Part shown: positions 34,644 through 42,699 of the stretch, in pieces
Numbering within the stretch: position 1 is the stretch's first letter
Layout: the number at the start of each line of letters is the position of its first letter
Position numbers and translations under genes: made by a program
The notes under the pieces: generated by a model
Told to the model about the DNA's origin: nothing
The model's input: only the letters and a program-made list of their open reading frames with translations
Database searches by the model: none
NCBI RefSeq assembly: GCF_017086365.1
Contig: NZ_CP070969.1
Location: forward strand, 434,001-498,000
Length of the DNA stretch: 64,000 bases
Reading direction: 5' to 3'
From: Paenibacillus tianjinensis
GTDB lineage: Bacteria > Bacillota > Bacilli > Paenibacillales > Paenibacillaceae

Positions 34644-35573
34644 ATGGTACAACAGGCCATTGAACTGCGGAATGTAAGCAAGAAACGGCGTAACCGGATG
34701 ATCGGACCGCTTAATCTGAATCTCCCGCAGGGCTATATAACCGCACTAGTGGGCCAGAATGGCTCCGGCAAAAGCACACTGCTGCACATGCTGATGCAGC
34801 TGAGCTTCCCTGAAGAGGGTGAGATCCGCTGGTTTGAAGAGACGCACGGGAAGGGGATGCCGCTCTCCCTGCGGCAAACCATTGCCTATGTCCCGGAGAA
34901 CTCGCAGAGCGAAGAGAATCTATGGACAGCGGAAGAGGCGGCTGAGTTCCGCCGGCAGTGGTACCCGGCATGGGACCAGCAGTATTTCGAAGAATTACTG
35001 GGCAGATTCGAGGTGCCGCAAGGAGCAAGGCTCGGCAAAATGTCAAAGGGTGAGCGCCGCAAGTTCGAGATTGCCGCTGCGCTGGCAGCCCGGCCCAAGC
35101 TGCTGCTGCTGGATGAGCCGTCTTCCGGTCTTGATCCTTTTGCCTGGAAGATCCTGATAGAAGCGCTGCGTAAATATATGGATGAGAGTAATGCAACGGT
35201 GCTGATCTGCACCCACATCATCGAGGAAGTACGGAGGCTGGCGGATTATATTGTGCTTATGCACCATGGGCAGCTGCTCGGCATGGCCGAGAAGGACAGT
35301 CTCTTCGGCTCCTGGAATGAGGTATGGGTAAATGCTGCAGATGAGGAAGAACTGCAGCATTTGGCGGCAGAATTGCCGGATGCTCTGAATTTTACCTGGG
35401 GGCAATCTGGAATGGTTTCATTTATTACCCAGAAATTTCATCAAAATGAGAAACGCATCCAGCAATTGGGCGTAAAGGTTATTAAGAGCCGGGCACTTGA
35501 ACTGGATGAAATACTCAGCTTATGGACACAAGGGCATCATCCGATCCTGATTGACCAGAAGAGAGGGGACTAA
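34644..35573 (+). CDS. ABC transporter ATP-binding protein (YtrB-like)
   Basis: 309 residues. Walker A GQNGSGKST near 38-46, signature MSKGERRKFEIA near 134-145, Walker B LLLLDEPSSGLDP near 153-165 and the switch His in ICTHIIEEV. About 70 extra residues after the ATPase core contain a small regulatory domain. Together with the permease at 33487 it probably forms one transporter. Three bases separate it from the next ATPase gene. Confidence 0.9.
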   Translation: MVQQAIELRNVSKKRRNRMIGPLNLNLPQGYITALVGQNGSGKSTLLHMLMQLSFPEEGEIRWFEETHGKGMPLSLRQTIAYVPENSQSEENLWTAEEAAEFRRQWYPAWDQQYFEELLGRFEVPQGARLGKMSKGERRKFEIAAALAARPKLLLLDEPSSGLDPFAWKILIEALRKYMDESNATVLICTHIIEEVRRLADYIVLMHHGQLLGMAEKDSLFGSWNEVWVNAADEEELQHLAAELPDALNFTWGQSGMVSFITQKFHQNEKRIQQLGVKVIKSRALELDEILSLWTQGHHPILIDQKRGD

Positions 35574-35576
35574 CGA

Positions 35577-36479
35577 ATGGAAGCTTTGAAGCTGGAACAG
35601 GTAGTGAAGCAATATGGTGATAAAACGGCAGTAAACAGAATTAACCTGAAGGTGGAGCAAGGCGAAATTTATGGGCTGCTGGGGGCCAACGGCGCCGGCA
35701 AAACCACAACAATGCGCATGGTGCTTGGTCTGATTTATCCCGATGAGGGGAAGATTATCTATAACGGCAAGCCGTTCAGCAGCGAGCTGCAGCATCTGAT
35801 GGGCTATCTGCCGGAAGAACGCGGCCTGTACCCGAAGGTAAAAGTGAGCGAACAGATCATCTATCTGGCCCGGCTGCGCGGCATGGCTGCAGGCGATGCG
35901 GAGAAGAGTCTGCGTTACTGGCTGGACCGCTTTGAAGTGCCGGAATATTACAACAAGAAGATCGAAGAACTCTCCAAGGGCAATCAGCAAAAAATGGGTT
36001 TCATCGCTGCCGTTGTACATAAACCGCAAATTCTTATCCTCGATGAAGCTTTCAGCGGACTGGACCCGGTGAATGTGGAGCTGTTAAAAGACACCGTTAG
36101 AGAGATGCGCGACCAGGGGACGAGTATCCTGTTCTCTACCCACCGCATGGAGCATGTCGAAGAGCTGTGCCGGAATATTACAATTCTTGACCGTTCCAAT
36201 ACAGTGGTTCAAGGAGATATCCGCGAGATTAAAAAGGGCTATCCGCGCGAGGAGGTATTCCTGCGGACGGTTGGAGAAGTCTCCGGGCTGGAGGGAATCG
36301 CCGGGGTAACCGCAGTGCAGCGGCAGGAGCGGGGCTATGTGCTGGCGATCAGTGAGATTGGAGCAGCGCAGCGGATATTACAGCACGCCCTGCTTGCCGG
36401 TGAAGTTGAACATTTCGAAATCAAGGAACCGACGCTAAACCAAATCTTTATCAGAGCGGTGGGTGAATCCAATGAATAA
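35577..36479 (+). CDS. ABC transporter ATP-binding protein (NatA/DUF4162 type)
   Basis: 300 residues. Walker A GANGAGKTT near 38-46, signature LSKGNQQKMGF near 131-141, Walker B ILILDEAFSGLDP near 152-164 and the switch region FSTHRMEHV. A C-terminal DUF4162-like domain (about 215-300) is present. This type pairs with NatB-like permeases, which is what follows. Its stop lies inside the start of the permease gene (8-base overlap). Confidence 0.92.
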   Translation: MEALKLEQVVKQYGDKTAVNRINLKVEQGEIYGLLGANGAGKTTTMRMVLGLIYPDEGKIIYNGKPFSSELQHLMGYLPEERGLYPKVKVSEQIIYLARLRGMAAGDAEKSLRYWLDRFEVPEYYNKKIEELSKGNQQKMGFIAAVVHKPQILILDEAFSGLDPVNVELLKDTVREMRDQGTSILFSTHRMEHVEELCRNITILDRSNTVVQGDIREIKKGYPREEVFLRTVGEVSGLEGIAGVTAVQRQERGYVLAISEIGAAQRILQHALLAGEVEHFEIKEPTLNQIFIRAVGESNE

Positions 36480-37755
36480 GCTGGGACCGATTATCGCATT
36501 TACCTTCAAAAATAAGGCGCGGACTAAATCTTTTACGATCACAACGCTGATCATCGTGCTTCTGATTACCATCGGTATGAACATTCCTTATTTTATCGAC
36601 AAGTTTAGCGGCGACGACGAAGCCGGTGCTGCACGCATCGGAGTTGTTACGGAATCCGGAAACCCGGTATCGGAACTGCTGCTGGCTTATACGGCGCCCG
36701 AAGACTCCGAGACCCAGGTAACGCTGGAGTCCTATGCATCTGCAGAGGACGCGGCTCTTCAAAAGGGACTCAAGGAAGGCGACATTAAGGGTTATCTCAC
36801 CTTCGGCACTGCTGCGGGCGCAGGCGTACCTCCGGTCACATACCACAGCAATGAAGGAGAGCTGGACGGAGATATCCAGAGCTATCTGCAAGCTGCCCTG
36901 CAGCAAGTCAATACGCAGCTGATTACGGAGGGTAAGCTGACACAGCAGGAGGTGGCCGCCATATTCACGCCGGTCACGATAGATACGCAGCAGATCGGCG
37001 GAGGAAGCGGGACTGGCGGCGGTCAGGATGAGTCTGCACCTGCGATCAATTATGTGATTGTCTATGTACTGCTGATGCTCTTCTTCTTGTCGATTATGCT
37101 GACCGGTAATATGATTGCCGCTGAGGTCACAGCAGAGAAGAGTTCGCGCATTATGGAAATTCTGATTACGAGCGCTTCACCGCTGAGCCAGATGTTCGGC
37201 AAGGTGCTGGGGGTGTTCCTGGTCGGGCTGCTGCAGATTGCGATCATTGCCGCGAGCATTGCGGCGAACCTGATGCTGCCGCATAACTCGGGGATTCTTA
37301 CGGATTTCGATCTTGACTTAAGTCAATTGAATGTAGGTATTCTGGTTTACGGCCTTATCCTGTATATTCTGGGCTTCTTCCTGTATGCGCTGATGTATGC
37401 CGCTGTAGGCTCGATCGTGAGCCGTACCGAGGAGCTGGGCCAGGCAAGCATGCCGGTGATGATGCTGGGTTTTGTGAACTACTATATTCCGACCTTCAGC
37501 GTTTCTGCACCGGACACACTGCTGATAAAGATCGCCAGCTACGTACCGTTCACATCACCGCTCAGCATGCTGCTGCGGATCGGTGTCGGAGATGTGGCCG
37601 TATGGGAAATCGCAGTTTCACTGGTTATTCTGCTGGTCACTATCTTCCTGTTAGGCTGGCTGGCCGCCAAAATCTACCGCACAGGTGTCCTGATGTATGG
37701 TAAACGACCTAGTATCAAAGAGATTAGAAAAGCAATGAAGGCTTACAAAATTTAA
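36472..37755 (+). CDS. ABC-2 permease, NatB type
   Basis: 427 residues from ATG 36472 (GTG 36463 possible). The first helix is at about 20-40. A large extracytoplasmic domain (45-195) is followed by five to six helices from VIVYVLLMLFFLSIMLTGNM onward. The cytoplasmic motif EVTAEKSSRIMEILITS is the hallmark of NatB-type exporters. With the preceding ATPase it forms a likely sodium, drug or peptide exporter; the substrate is not readable. Confidence 0.9.
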   Translation: MNKLGPIIAFTFKNKARTKSFTITTLIIVLLITIGMNIPYFIDKFSGDDEAGAARIGVVTESGNPVSELLLAYTAPEDSETQVTLESYASAEDAALQKGLKEGDIKGYLTFGTAAGAGVPPVTYHSNEGELDGDIQSYLQAALQQVNTQLITEGKLTQQEVAAIFTPVTIDTQQIGGGSGTGGGQDESAPAINYVIVYVLLMLFFLSIMLTGNMIAAEVTAEKSSRIMEILITSASPLSQMFGKVLGVFLVGLLQIAIIAASIAANLMLPHNSGILTDFDLDLSQLNVGILVYGLILYILGFFLYALMYAAVGSIVSRTEELGQASMPVMMLGFVNYYIPTFSVSAPDTLLIKIASYVPFTSPLSMLLRIGVGDVAVWEIAVSLVILLVTIFLLGWLAAKIYRTGVLMYGKRPSIKEIRKAMKAYKI

Positions 37756-37767
37756 GGAGTGGGAATT

Positions 37768-37962
37768 ATGGATAAAAAACAACAACAAAACTTAGCGCTG
37801 CTGTTTATAACATCTTTCTTCTCGCTAACATCCAGCAGACTTGTTCCAGATAGCGGGTCGAATCTGATGGATTTTACGCAAGGGCTTCTGACAGGTATAG
37901 GCATTACCGGAATGCTGATGGCGATCGTATTCTTTGGCAAGTATTACAAGCGCAGCCATTAG
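37768..37962 (+). CDS. Small membrane protein, paralogue 1
   Basis: 64 residues from ATG 37768 (AAGGAGTG nine bases upstream). Two hydrophobic segments (LALLFITSFFSL and LLTGIGITGMLMAIVFFG) are joined by SSRLVPDSGSNLMDFTQ, ending basic. It resembles the protein at 38107 in order and motifs. The start is 12 bases after the NatB-type permease, so it belongs to that operon. Function unknown; possibly an accessory peptide of the transporter. Confidence 0.7.
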   Translation: MDKKQQQNLALLFITSFFSLTSSRLVPDSGSNLMDFTQGLLTGIGITGMLMAIVFFGKYYKRSH

Positions 37963-37992
37963 GCTAGAAAATCGTTTCAGGGACAGCTATTT

Positions 37993-38030
37993 AAAGGCAC
38001 CTCCGCAGTTGATGCGGAGGTGCCTTTTTT
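37993..38030 (+). terminator. Terminator of the GntR/ABC operon
   Basis: A perfect 15-bp stem AAAGGCACCTCCGCA with a five-base loop, followed by TTTTTT. Confidence 0.92.
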
Positions 38031-38106
38031 GCGCGCGGCTAAGGGACTCACTAAAACTGGTGATTCGGCCGTTTATAGTGTACCTTAATAGTAAGGAGTG
38101 GTGATT

Positions 38107-38358
38107 TTGAAATTAAACATAAAAACCCCCGTGCTGGTCACGGTCTCCATTGTACTGATCATAGTAAGCAGTATGCTTAGGCCCGAAGGCTCAACACTGC
38201 TGGGGGCGCTGCAGACTCTGCTGCTTGGTCTTGGAATTCTGGGATGCCTGATGGCTTTTTTACGGTTTGCCAAGAGTGGTAATAGTAAGGGCAAAGAGAT
38301 AAACAAAGGCAAGAGCAAGAGTAAAGGCAACAGTAAGGGCAACAGTAAGGGCAAGTAA
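38107..38358 (+). CDS. Small membrane protein, paralogue 2, with Lys/Gly/Asn/Ser tail
   Basis: 83 residues from TTG 38107; the ribosome site AAGGAGTGGTGATT mirrors that of paralogue 1 (AAGGAGTGGGAATT), supporting this start over the GTG at 38098. Two helices flank SSMLRPEGSTLLGALQ, and GLGILGCLMAFLRFAK matches GIGITGMLMAIVFFGK of paralogue 1. It ends in a repetitive basic tail (SKGKEINKGKSKSKGNSKG) of about 28 residues. Own terminator follows. Function unknown. Confidence 0.65.
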   Translation: MKLNIKTPVLVTVSIVLIIVSSMLRPEGSTLLGALQTLLLGLGILGCLMAFLRFAKSGNSKGKEINKGKSKSKGNSKGNSKGK

Positions 38359-38361
38359 GCC

Positions 38362-38396
38362 AATAAAGCCGCAGCGGATTGCTGCGGCTTTATTGG
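38362..38396. terminator. Bidirectional terminator
   Basis: A perfect 14-bp stem (AATAAAGCCGCAGC) with a short loop lies between the small membrane gene and the convergent sigma-like gene. Confidence 0.85.
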
Positions 38397-38417
38397 TGAG
38401 AAGAACAGGCGCGCCAT

Positions 38418-38870
38418 TTACACAATAGACAAATTAGCCTGTGATCTCAGCGGCTTTTGCCCTGCATTGTGCTCACGCACCTGCCTGAGCTGAGCTTTCA
38501 GCACCGGCAGGCTCTTGCCGAGAATTTTGCCGATTTCGGGCAGCGGAAGCAGCAGTCCATACCATAGGGCTTTTACAAGCTGATCGTCCCACGACAACTC
38601 TTTAGAGGTGCGCAGATTCCGGTTTTTCGCGGATTTTGCGCATTGCAGGATGCACTCCCGGTAGGCTTCTACCGGAAAGTCGGCAGCTTTGAGCTTTCCT
38701 TTGCAATAAGGCTCATACAGCTTGTTGAAGGTTCCGGCCGTCACCCGCTCTGCTTCACTGCCCTTCCCGAGCAGAATGGAGCTGAGCGCAAGGACACCTC
38801 CGCTGTACTCCCGGATATATTGCTCAAATCCGGCGGCAGCGGCCAGCTGCGAGGATAAAAGGTCAGGCAT
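38418..38870 (-). CDS. Degenerate ECF-sigma-like protein under c-di-AMP riboswitch
   Basis: 150 residues, soluble. The N-terminal half (ILLGKGSEAERVTAGTFNKL) echoes sigma region 2 (the AED-type helix with T-x-x-x-F). The C-terminal half (LVKALWYGLLLPLPEIGKIL, then PVLKAQLRQVREH) echoes region 4 with its helix-turn-helix. FPVEAYRECILQCAKS between them resembles the ECF linker. The match is by eye and imperfect, and the protein is shorter than usual (around 170-190), so it may bind core polymerase, DNA or nothing. It starts at ATG 38870 behind GGAAGGA, 73 bases below the riboswitch terminator. No anti-sigma gene is adjacent. Confidence 0.55.
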   Translation of the reverse strand: MPDLLSSQLAAAAGFEQYIREYSGGVLALSSILLGKGSEAERVTAGTFNKLYEPYCKGKLKAADFPVEAYRECILQCAKSAKNRNLRTSKELSWDDQLVKALWYGLLLPLPEIGKILGKSLPVLKAQLRQVREHNAGQKPLRSQANLSIV

Positions 38871-38950
38871 GTCAGCACGTTCCTTCCTGGATTAAAGAGA
38901 TGGACAAGACAGAGAATTACAGGGTCTAACTTAAATGTATAGCGGTGCGC

Positions 38951-38986
38951 AAAAACCGCAGGCAGAGGAGAACCTCTGCTGCGGTC
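38951..38986 (-). terminator. Expression-platform terminator of the c-di-AMP riboswitch
   Basis: On the minus strand ACCGCAGCAGAGG pairs with CCTCTGCCTGCGGT around TTCT and continues into TTTTT. It lies between the aptamer and the sigma-like gene. Confidence 0.85.
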
Positions 38987-39047
38987 CGGATACAGGCGGA
39001 AACAGGCCTGATGCCAAAACGTGGCGGAATCAAGGGGCTCTCTCTAT

Positions 39048-39194
39048 ACACTTACGAGGTTAGCTGCAGGATTCGGGCGGTGAGAGTCGCCCTACCTGGT
39101 GAGAATGCGGGAGTCGCAGTCTCCTCAGGATTCACCCCATGGCCTTATCAGCCGGATGGTTCCCCCGTTTCCCGCTGGGCGGGAATTCAGCGTT
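39048..39194 (-). promoter_or_regulatory. c-di-AMP riboswitch (ydaO/yuaA type)
   Basis: Read on the minus strand, this 147-base segment has the conserved blocks of the class in the right order: ACGGGGGAACCA, then GGGGTGAATCC, AGGTAGGGCGA, CGCCCGAATCCT and GCAGCTAACCTCGTAAG. P1 forms between ACGCT and AGTGT at the ends. In Bacillus these aptamers bind c-di-AMP and cause termination upstream of cell-wall and potassium/osmolyte genes. Confidence 0.92.
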
Positions 39195-39230
39195 CGAATA
39201 TCATTATTTTTGCGAATCGATTCAACACGA

Positions 39231-39260
39231 ATCATACTCTTTCCGGCATGGCTTTGTAAA
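39231..39260 (-). promoter_or_regulatory. Promoter of the riboswitch transcript
   Basis: On the minus strand TTTACA (39255-39260), 18-base spacer and TATGAT (39231-39236), about 37 bases before the aptamer. Confidence 0.65.
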
Positions 39261-39452
39261 AAAGCAAAGGGATTCTCTAATTGCCGATTAGCAGGGAATT
39301 GCGGCGGAAACAAGGCTGCTCTAGCCGAAAAGACTATTTATCAGCGTTTATCTGGTCATTTTCTCGCTCAGGCGTCATCTTTTGATTTTTACTGGAAAAA
39401 GGCAGCAGAGTGCGAAAATTGAACCTAGAAAAATATAAGTTCATAGGGAGAT

Positions 39453-39490
39453 AAAAACGCCGGTGACCTTAAGCAGGTGACCGGCGTTTT
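39453..39490 (-). terminator. Terminator after the VOC gene
   Basis: A perfect 15-bp stem AAAACGCCGGTGACC with seven-base loop; T-rich on the minus strand. Confidence 0.88.
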
Positions 39491-39494
39491 CATA

Positions 39495-39896
39495 TTAGCG
39501 TTTTGGCATTTTGCTCTCATCTATGTACAGCAGGTTCCAGCGGTGACCGTCCAGGTCGGCAAAGCCTGCGCCGTACATCCACCCGTCCACTTCACCCGGC
39601 TTACCGAAGATATTTCCACCGGCAAACTCTACTTTTTGAATAAAGGCATCTACTTCTTCTCTGCTGTTAGCACCAATGGAAAAGATGACTTCTGCGCTAT
39701 GGGAAGTATCTGCGATTGTTGAACCTGTAAATTTCTCAAACGCCGCATCCGGGAACAGCAGAATCGTCGTTTGGCCTATGACAAGCTTGGATCTCTCGTT
39801 ACCGACGCTCACCGCATGGAATCCAATCTCGTTGAAAAAGGCAGTTGACCTCTCAACATCCTTAACCGGCAGGTTAATCCAGATCTCCTGTGACAT
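39495..39896 (-). CDS. VOC (glyoxalase/bleomycin-resistance fold) family protein
   Basis: 133 residues, cytoplasmic. MSQEIWINLPVKDVERSTAF opens the first beta-alpha-beta-beta-beta module; the second ends in GFADLDGHRWNLLYID. Metal-ligand positions are not clearly complete (the usual first-strand His is missing: NLPVKD), so the enzyme type cannot be assigned. ATG start after GGAGG. Probably the last gene of the minus-strand redox group with 30 bases to the glutaredoxin-like gene. Confidence 0.82.
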   Translation of the reverse strand: MSQEIWINLPVKDVERSTAFFNEIGFHAVSVGNERSKLVIGQTTILLFPDAAFEKFTGSTIADTSHSAEVIFSIGANSREEVDAFIQKVEFAGGNIFGKPGEVDGWMYGAGFADLDGHRWNLLYIDESKMPKR

Positions 39897-39926
39897 GGCT
39901 GTAGCCTCCTGGAATGATTCATGAAT

Positions 39927-40166
39927 TTATTTCGCTGCAGCAATAAGTTCCTTAAGCTCAGGAAGGTTGAAGCCTTTGACCGCATATTCTCCGGATACAG
40001 TGACAGGTACTCCCATGAAGCCGAGCTTCTCTACTTCCTCCTGATAGACTGTACTGGTCATAACATCACGCACTTCGAACGGAATGCCTTGTTCTGTGAG
40101 CAGCTGTTTTACCTGATTGCAGTCGCTGCAGCCGGAGGTAGAGTAGACAATGACAGACTGGCTCAT
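39927..40166 (-). CDS. Glutaredoxin-like (NrdH-type) redoxin
   Basis: 79 residues. Active site CSDC (Cys13 and Cys16, SGCSDCNQVK) near the N-terminus, the cis-proline strand GVPVTV, and a C-terminal helix PELKELIAAA. The size fits NrdH/Grx-like thiol-disulfide exchange proteins. Its start overlaps the stop of the ytxJ gene by four bases, so the two are translationally coupled. Confidence 0.88.
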   Translation of the reverse strand: MSQSVIVYSTSGCSDCNQVKQLLTEQGIPFEVRDVMTSTVYQEEVEKLGFMGVPVTVSGEYAVKGFNLPELKELIAAAK

Positions 40167-40489
40167 TTGCTTACGGCCTCCTTGATGGCATCACGGGTGA
40201 TTTTCCAGTGGGAGGTGTTCCAGCGGACTTCTCCGTCTTCAAGCAGGAAAATTTGCGGAGATTCGTGTTTGATGCCGAATTCTTCAGCAATCTGGTTCGA
40301 GACCGGACGGTCTTCAATCACATGAACAATAGCTGCCGGTGTATCGGAGCTCTGTGCAAAGGCCAGAAACTCTTCGTTGGCTTTGGCGCTGATCGGGCAG
40401 GTTGTGCTGTGTTTAAAAAGCAGTTTTTTGCCGGGTTGCCCGACATATTGGTGCAGTTCATCCAGCGTATGGAGTTGTTGAATAGACAT
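40163..40489 (-). CDS. ytxJ: Bacillithiol-system redox protein YtxJ
   Basis: 108 residues from ATG 40489 (GGAGGG ten bases upstream); the longer frame to 40594 starts within upstream AT-rich DNA. A thioredoxin-like fold with a single active-site Cys in HSTTCPISAKA near residue 28 and the cis-Pro segment HESPQIFLL. YtxJ is a monothiol bacilliredoxin-type protein found in bacillithiol-making Firmicutes. It forms an operon with the glutaredoxin-like gene and is divergent from merR. Confidence 0.88.
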   Translation of the reverse strand: MSIQQLHTLDELHQYVGQPGKKLLFKHSTTCPISAKANEEFLAFAQSSDTPAAIVHVIEDRPVSNQIAEEFGIKHESPQIFLLEDGEVRWNTSHWKITRDAIKEAVSK

Positions 40490-40581
40490 CGGTAAATCGC
40501 CCTCCTGGGATTCTATATTTTTGTAATTAAGATTGTAGCATAGTTCAAAATTAAAGCAAAAAATCCAGCGAAATAAAAGCC

Positions 40582-40613
40582 TTGACCCTGACACTGGTGT
40601 CAGGGTTTATACT
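40582..40613 (+). promoter_or_regulatory. MerR-type promoter with operator dyad
   Basis: TTGACC (40582-40587) and TATACT (40608-40613) have a 20-base spacer, longer than normal. The spacer holds a perfect dyad ACCCTGACAC-TG-GTGTCAGGGT (40585-40606). This overlong spacer with central dyad is the hallmark of MerR-activated promoters. Confidence 0.85.
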
Positions 40614-40652
40614 GGAAGCAGACCATTTCTCATGAACCCCGGGGAGAATGCC

Positions 40653-41051
40653 ATGAAAATAGGTGAACTTGCAGCGCGGACCGGTGTCAGTGTCCGTTCC
40701 CTGCGATATTATGAGCGTCAAGGATTGCTTACACCGCTCCGGGAGGCCAACGGCTACCGTGAGTATTCGCCGCTGGCCGTCGAAACGGTGGAGACGATTA
40801 AGCTGTATTTGAATCTGGGGCTGTCGACAGAGGAGATTGCCGGATTTCTGCATTGTGTACTGAAGAATAAAGAGGCCTTCTGTGCAGAGGTGATGCCGCT
40901 CTACCGCAGCAAGCTGGAGGAAATTGAACGCCAGATTATAGAACTGAGCCAGATTAAACTCAATCTCCAGCAGCGTATGGCTGCAATGCAGCAGGAACAG
41001 CTGGAGAGCGGGACTTCTGAGCACGGAAATGCGGAACTGGAAAATAGTTAG
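40653..41051 (+). CDS. MerR family transcriptional regulator
   Basis: 132 residues from ATG 40653 (GGGGAG six bases upstream). Winged helix MKIGELAARTGVSVRSLRYY then ERQGLL in residues 1-28, followed by a long dimerisation helix. A CxxC-type metal site is absent. Cysteines occur only at about 70 and 80 (FLHCVLKNKEAFCAE), which could sense oxidants. It likely controls itself and the thioredoxin gene 34 bases downstream through the 20-bp-spacer promoter. Confidence 0.9.
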   Translation: MKIGELAARTGVSVRSLRYYERQGLLTPLREANGYREYSPLAVETVETIKLYLNLGLSTEEIAGFLHCVLKNKEAFCAEVMPLYRSKLEEIERQIIELSQIKLNLQQRMAAMQQEQLESGTSEHGNAELENS

Positions 41052-41085
41052 GCGTACAGTCATAGAGTTACGGGAGGGAAGAATT

Positions 41086-41427
41086 ATGGCAATTATAAAT
41101 GTGGAGCATGCGGAAACCCTGCGGGCGGAGCTGAACCGCAGCGGAACGGTGCTGGTTGATTACGGTGCGCCGAGATGCGGGCCCTGCAGAACGCTGCTGC
41201 CGATCCTGGAGGAACTGGATGAGGAGTATGCGGACAGCGTGTCTATAGTTAAGGTGAACTGTGATGAGCTGCCTGAGCTGGCGTCAGAGGCTGGCGTCAT
41301 GGGCCTGCCTACTGTGGTCGTGTACAGCGGAGGGCAGCCGGTGGAGAAGCTGGTCGGTTTGCGTCCGAAATCCGCCTATCAAGGCGTATTAAGAAAGTAT
41401 GCTGCGGTGAGCAGCAGTACCAGTTAA
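41086..41427 (+). CDS. Thioredoxin
   Basis: 113 residues from ATG 41086 (GGGAGGGAAG upstream). The active site is RCGPCR near residues 30-35, with Arg replacing the usual Trp before CGPC, and GLPTVVVY provides the cis-proline. It is an extra thioredoxin, probably an inducible one under the adjacent MerR regulator. The Trp-to-Arg change should alter partner choice or redox potential. Confidence 0.9.
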   Translation: MAIINVEHAETLRAELNRSGTVLVDYGAPRCGPCRTLLPILEELDEEYADSVSIVKVNCDELPELASEAGVMGLPTVVVYSGGQPVEKLVGLRPKSAYQGVLRKYAAVSSSTS

Positions 41428-41434
41428 CACATAG

Positions 41435-41476
41435 AGGCGGGAAGCGGCATGCCAGGCATGCGCTACCCGCCTTTTT
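41435..41476. terminator. Terminator after thioredoxin
   Basis: GAGGCGGG pairs with CCCGCCT around an inner GCGGCATGCC/GGCATGCGC stem, followed by TTTTT on the plus strand. Confidence 0.85.
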
Positions 41477-41522
41477 ACACATCAGAAAGTAATTATTCAA
41501 GGTTTACAAGAGTTATAAGGGC

Positions 41523-42446
41523 TTATTGTTCATTCAGCACTGATGTAGGCGCTTTGGCAAATGCGGCCGGAACCGGGACAACCTCGTTCTGGTGCAGGGC
41601 TTCCAGGATCTCTTCTCTGAGGCTTCCGGTAAATGCGCCCCAGGCCTTTTTGCCGACGCCCAGCTCATCGCGTCCAATGGACTGCAGGGTATCCAGCCAG
41701 ACCCGCTTGTCATTAATCACTCCCAGCTGCTCCTGAATGTTCTTATAGATTTCTTCATGGGCATGAAATTTCTGATTGAGTGCAAAACCCGCGGCGCTCG
41801 CGGTATACCGCAGCTCCTTAGCCGATATTCTTAGCTCATGCAGGGCCTCGAAGGCGGCCTTGGACTCCGCTTCAGGTTCTTTAAACAACGTTTTGCAGGC
41901 CTTTTTTTTCTGTTCGAAGGCCACCTCCAGCTCACGCATGACGACGTTTGCGTCCCGTTTGGCGGTCAGGGCTTCCAGGGGTCCGGCGAGAAAAGCCGTC
42001 CAGAGCCTGTCCAATTCCTTTCCGGTCAGCTGCGCAAGCCCGGTTTCCAGCTTCTTGCGGTACTCTTTCCGTTTCTCCTTCTGATGCTTAATGACGGCCT
42101 TCAGCAGCTCAGCTGTCTTGTCATCGCCGTCTTCCTTCGCCAGTTTGCGCCGCTCTTTGAAGGAATGAATCAGAACATCTGCATCCCTGACCTTGCCGAG
42201 CATCTTCTGGGCCTGTTTAAAAGTGCTGTATAGCTCTCCGGTGGAGGAATGATCGGGATCAAGAATCGACAGCAGCGTCAGCAGCTTGCGGCTGTTTACC
42301 CTCGCCTGATGAATATCCTCATCTCCGAAATCCTTCAGTGCGTCCTTGCTGTAATCACGGAAGTTAACATAGAGCTTGATCATCGCCTGTTCCCACTGAC
42401 GGGTCTTACTGGCTTGCCGGTCCTTCGTTAGCTGTTCGACGGTCAT
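41523..42446 (-). CDS. CHAD domain protein
   Basis: 307 residues, almost all alpha-helical. Conserved His/Arg/Lys positions of the CHAD fold are seen in DEDIHQARVNSRKLLTLL near residues 42-59 and LHELRISAKELRYTASA near 200-216. CHAD domains bind inorganic polyphosphate through a basic channel. No CYTH or other domain is fused here. It is monocistronic. Confidence 0.9.
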   Translation of the reverse strand: MTVEQLTKDRQASKTRQWEQAMIKLYVNFRDYSKDALKDFGDEDIHQARVNSRKLLTLLSILDPDHSSTGELYSTFKQAQKMLGKVRDADVLIHSFKERRKLAKEDGDDKTAELLKAVIKHQKEKRKEYRKKLETGLAQLTGKELDRLWTAFLAGPLEALTAKRDANVVMRELEVAFEQKKKACKTLFKEPEAESKAAFEALHELRISAKELRYTASAAGFALNQKFHAHEEIYKNIQEQLGVINDKRVWLDTLQSIGRDELGVGKKAWGAFTGSLREEILEALHQNEVVPVPAAFAKAPTSVLNEQ

Positions 42447-42699
42447 GCGGCATCACTCCTAAAGGTTGTGTGTGTATTGCATGAACTTCAGCACATTCTG
42501 TCTAACACGGGGAGTATCTTCTTTAGTATAAGGATAACGGTTGGATGAAGCGATTTCAAATGCTTTAGGTGTCCTTGCCTTCGCGCCGGGAGGGGAATGG
42601 GTTACAATAGGAGCAGTATTAATTTCACGGAAATGAAGAGCGGGCTGCCGGTTAGTTGGACAGTCTAATATTCATCTTAGAGGAAGAGGGTAATCATCA

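Noticed and set aside
38945..39259. A 104-codon plus-strand GTG frame
   Set aside because: It runs antisense through the c-di-AMP riboswitch and its terminator; the peptide has no protein-like pattern.
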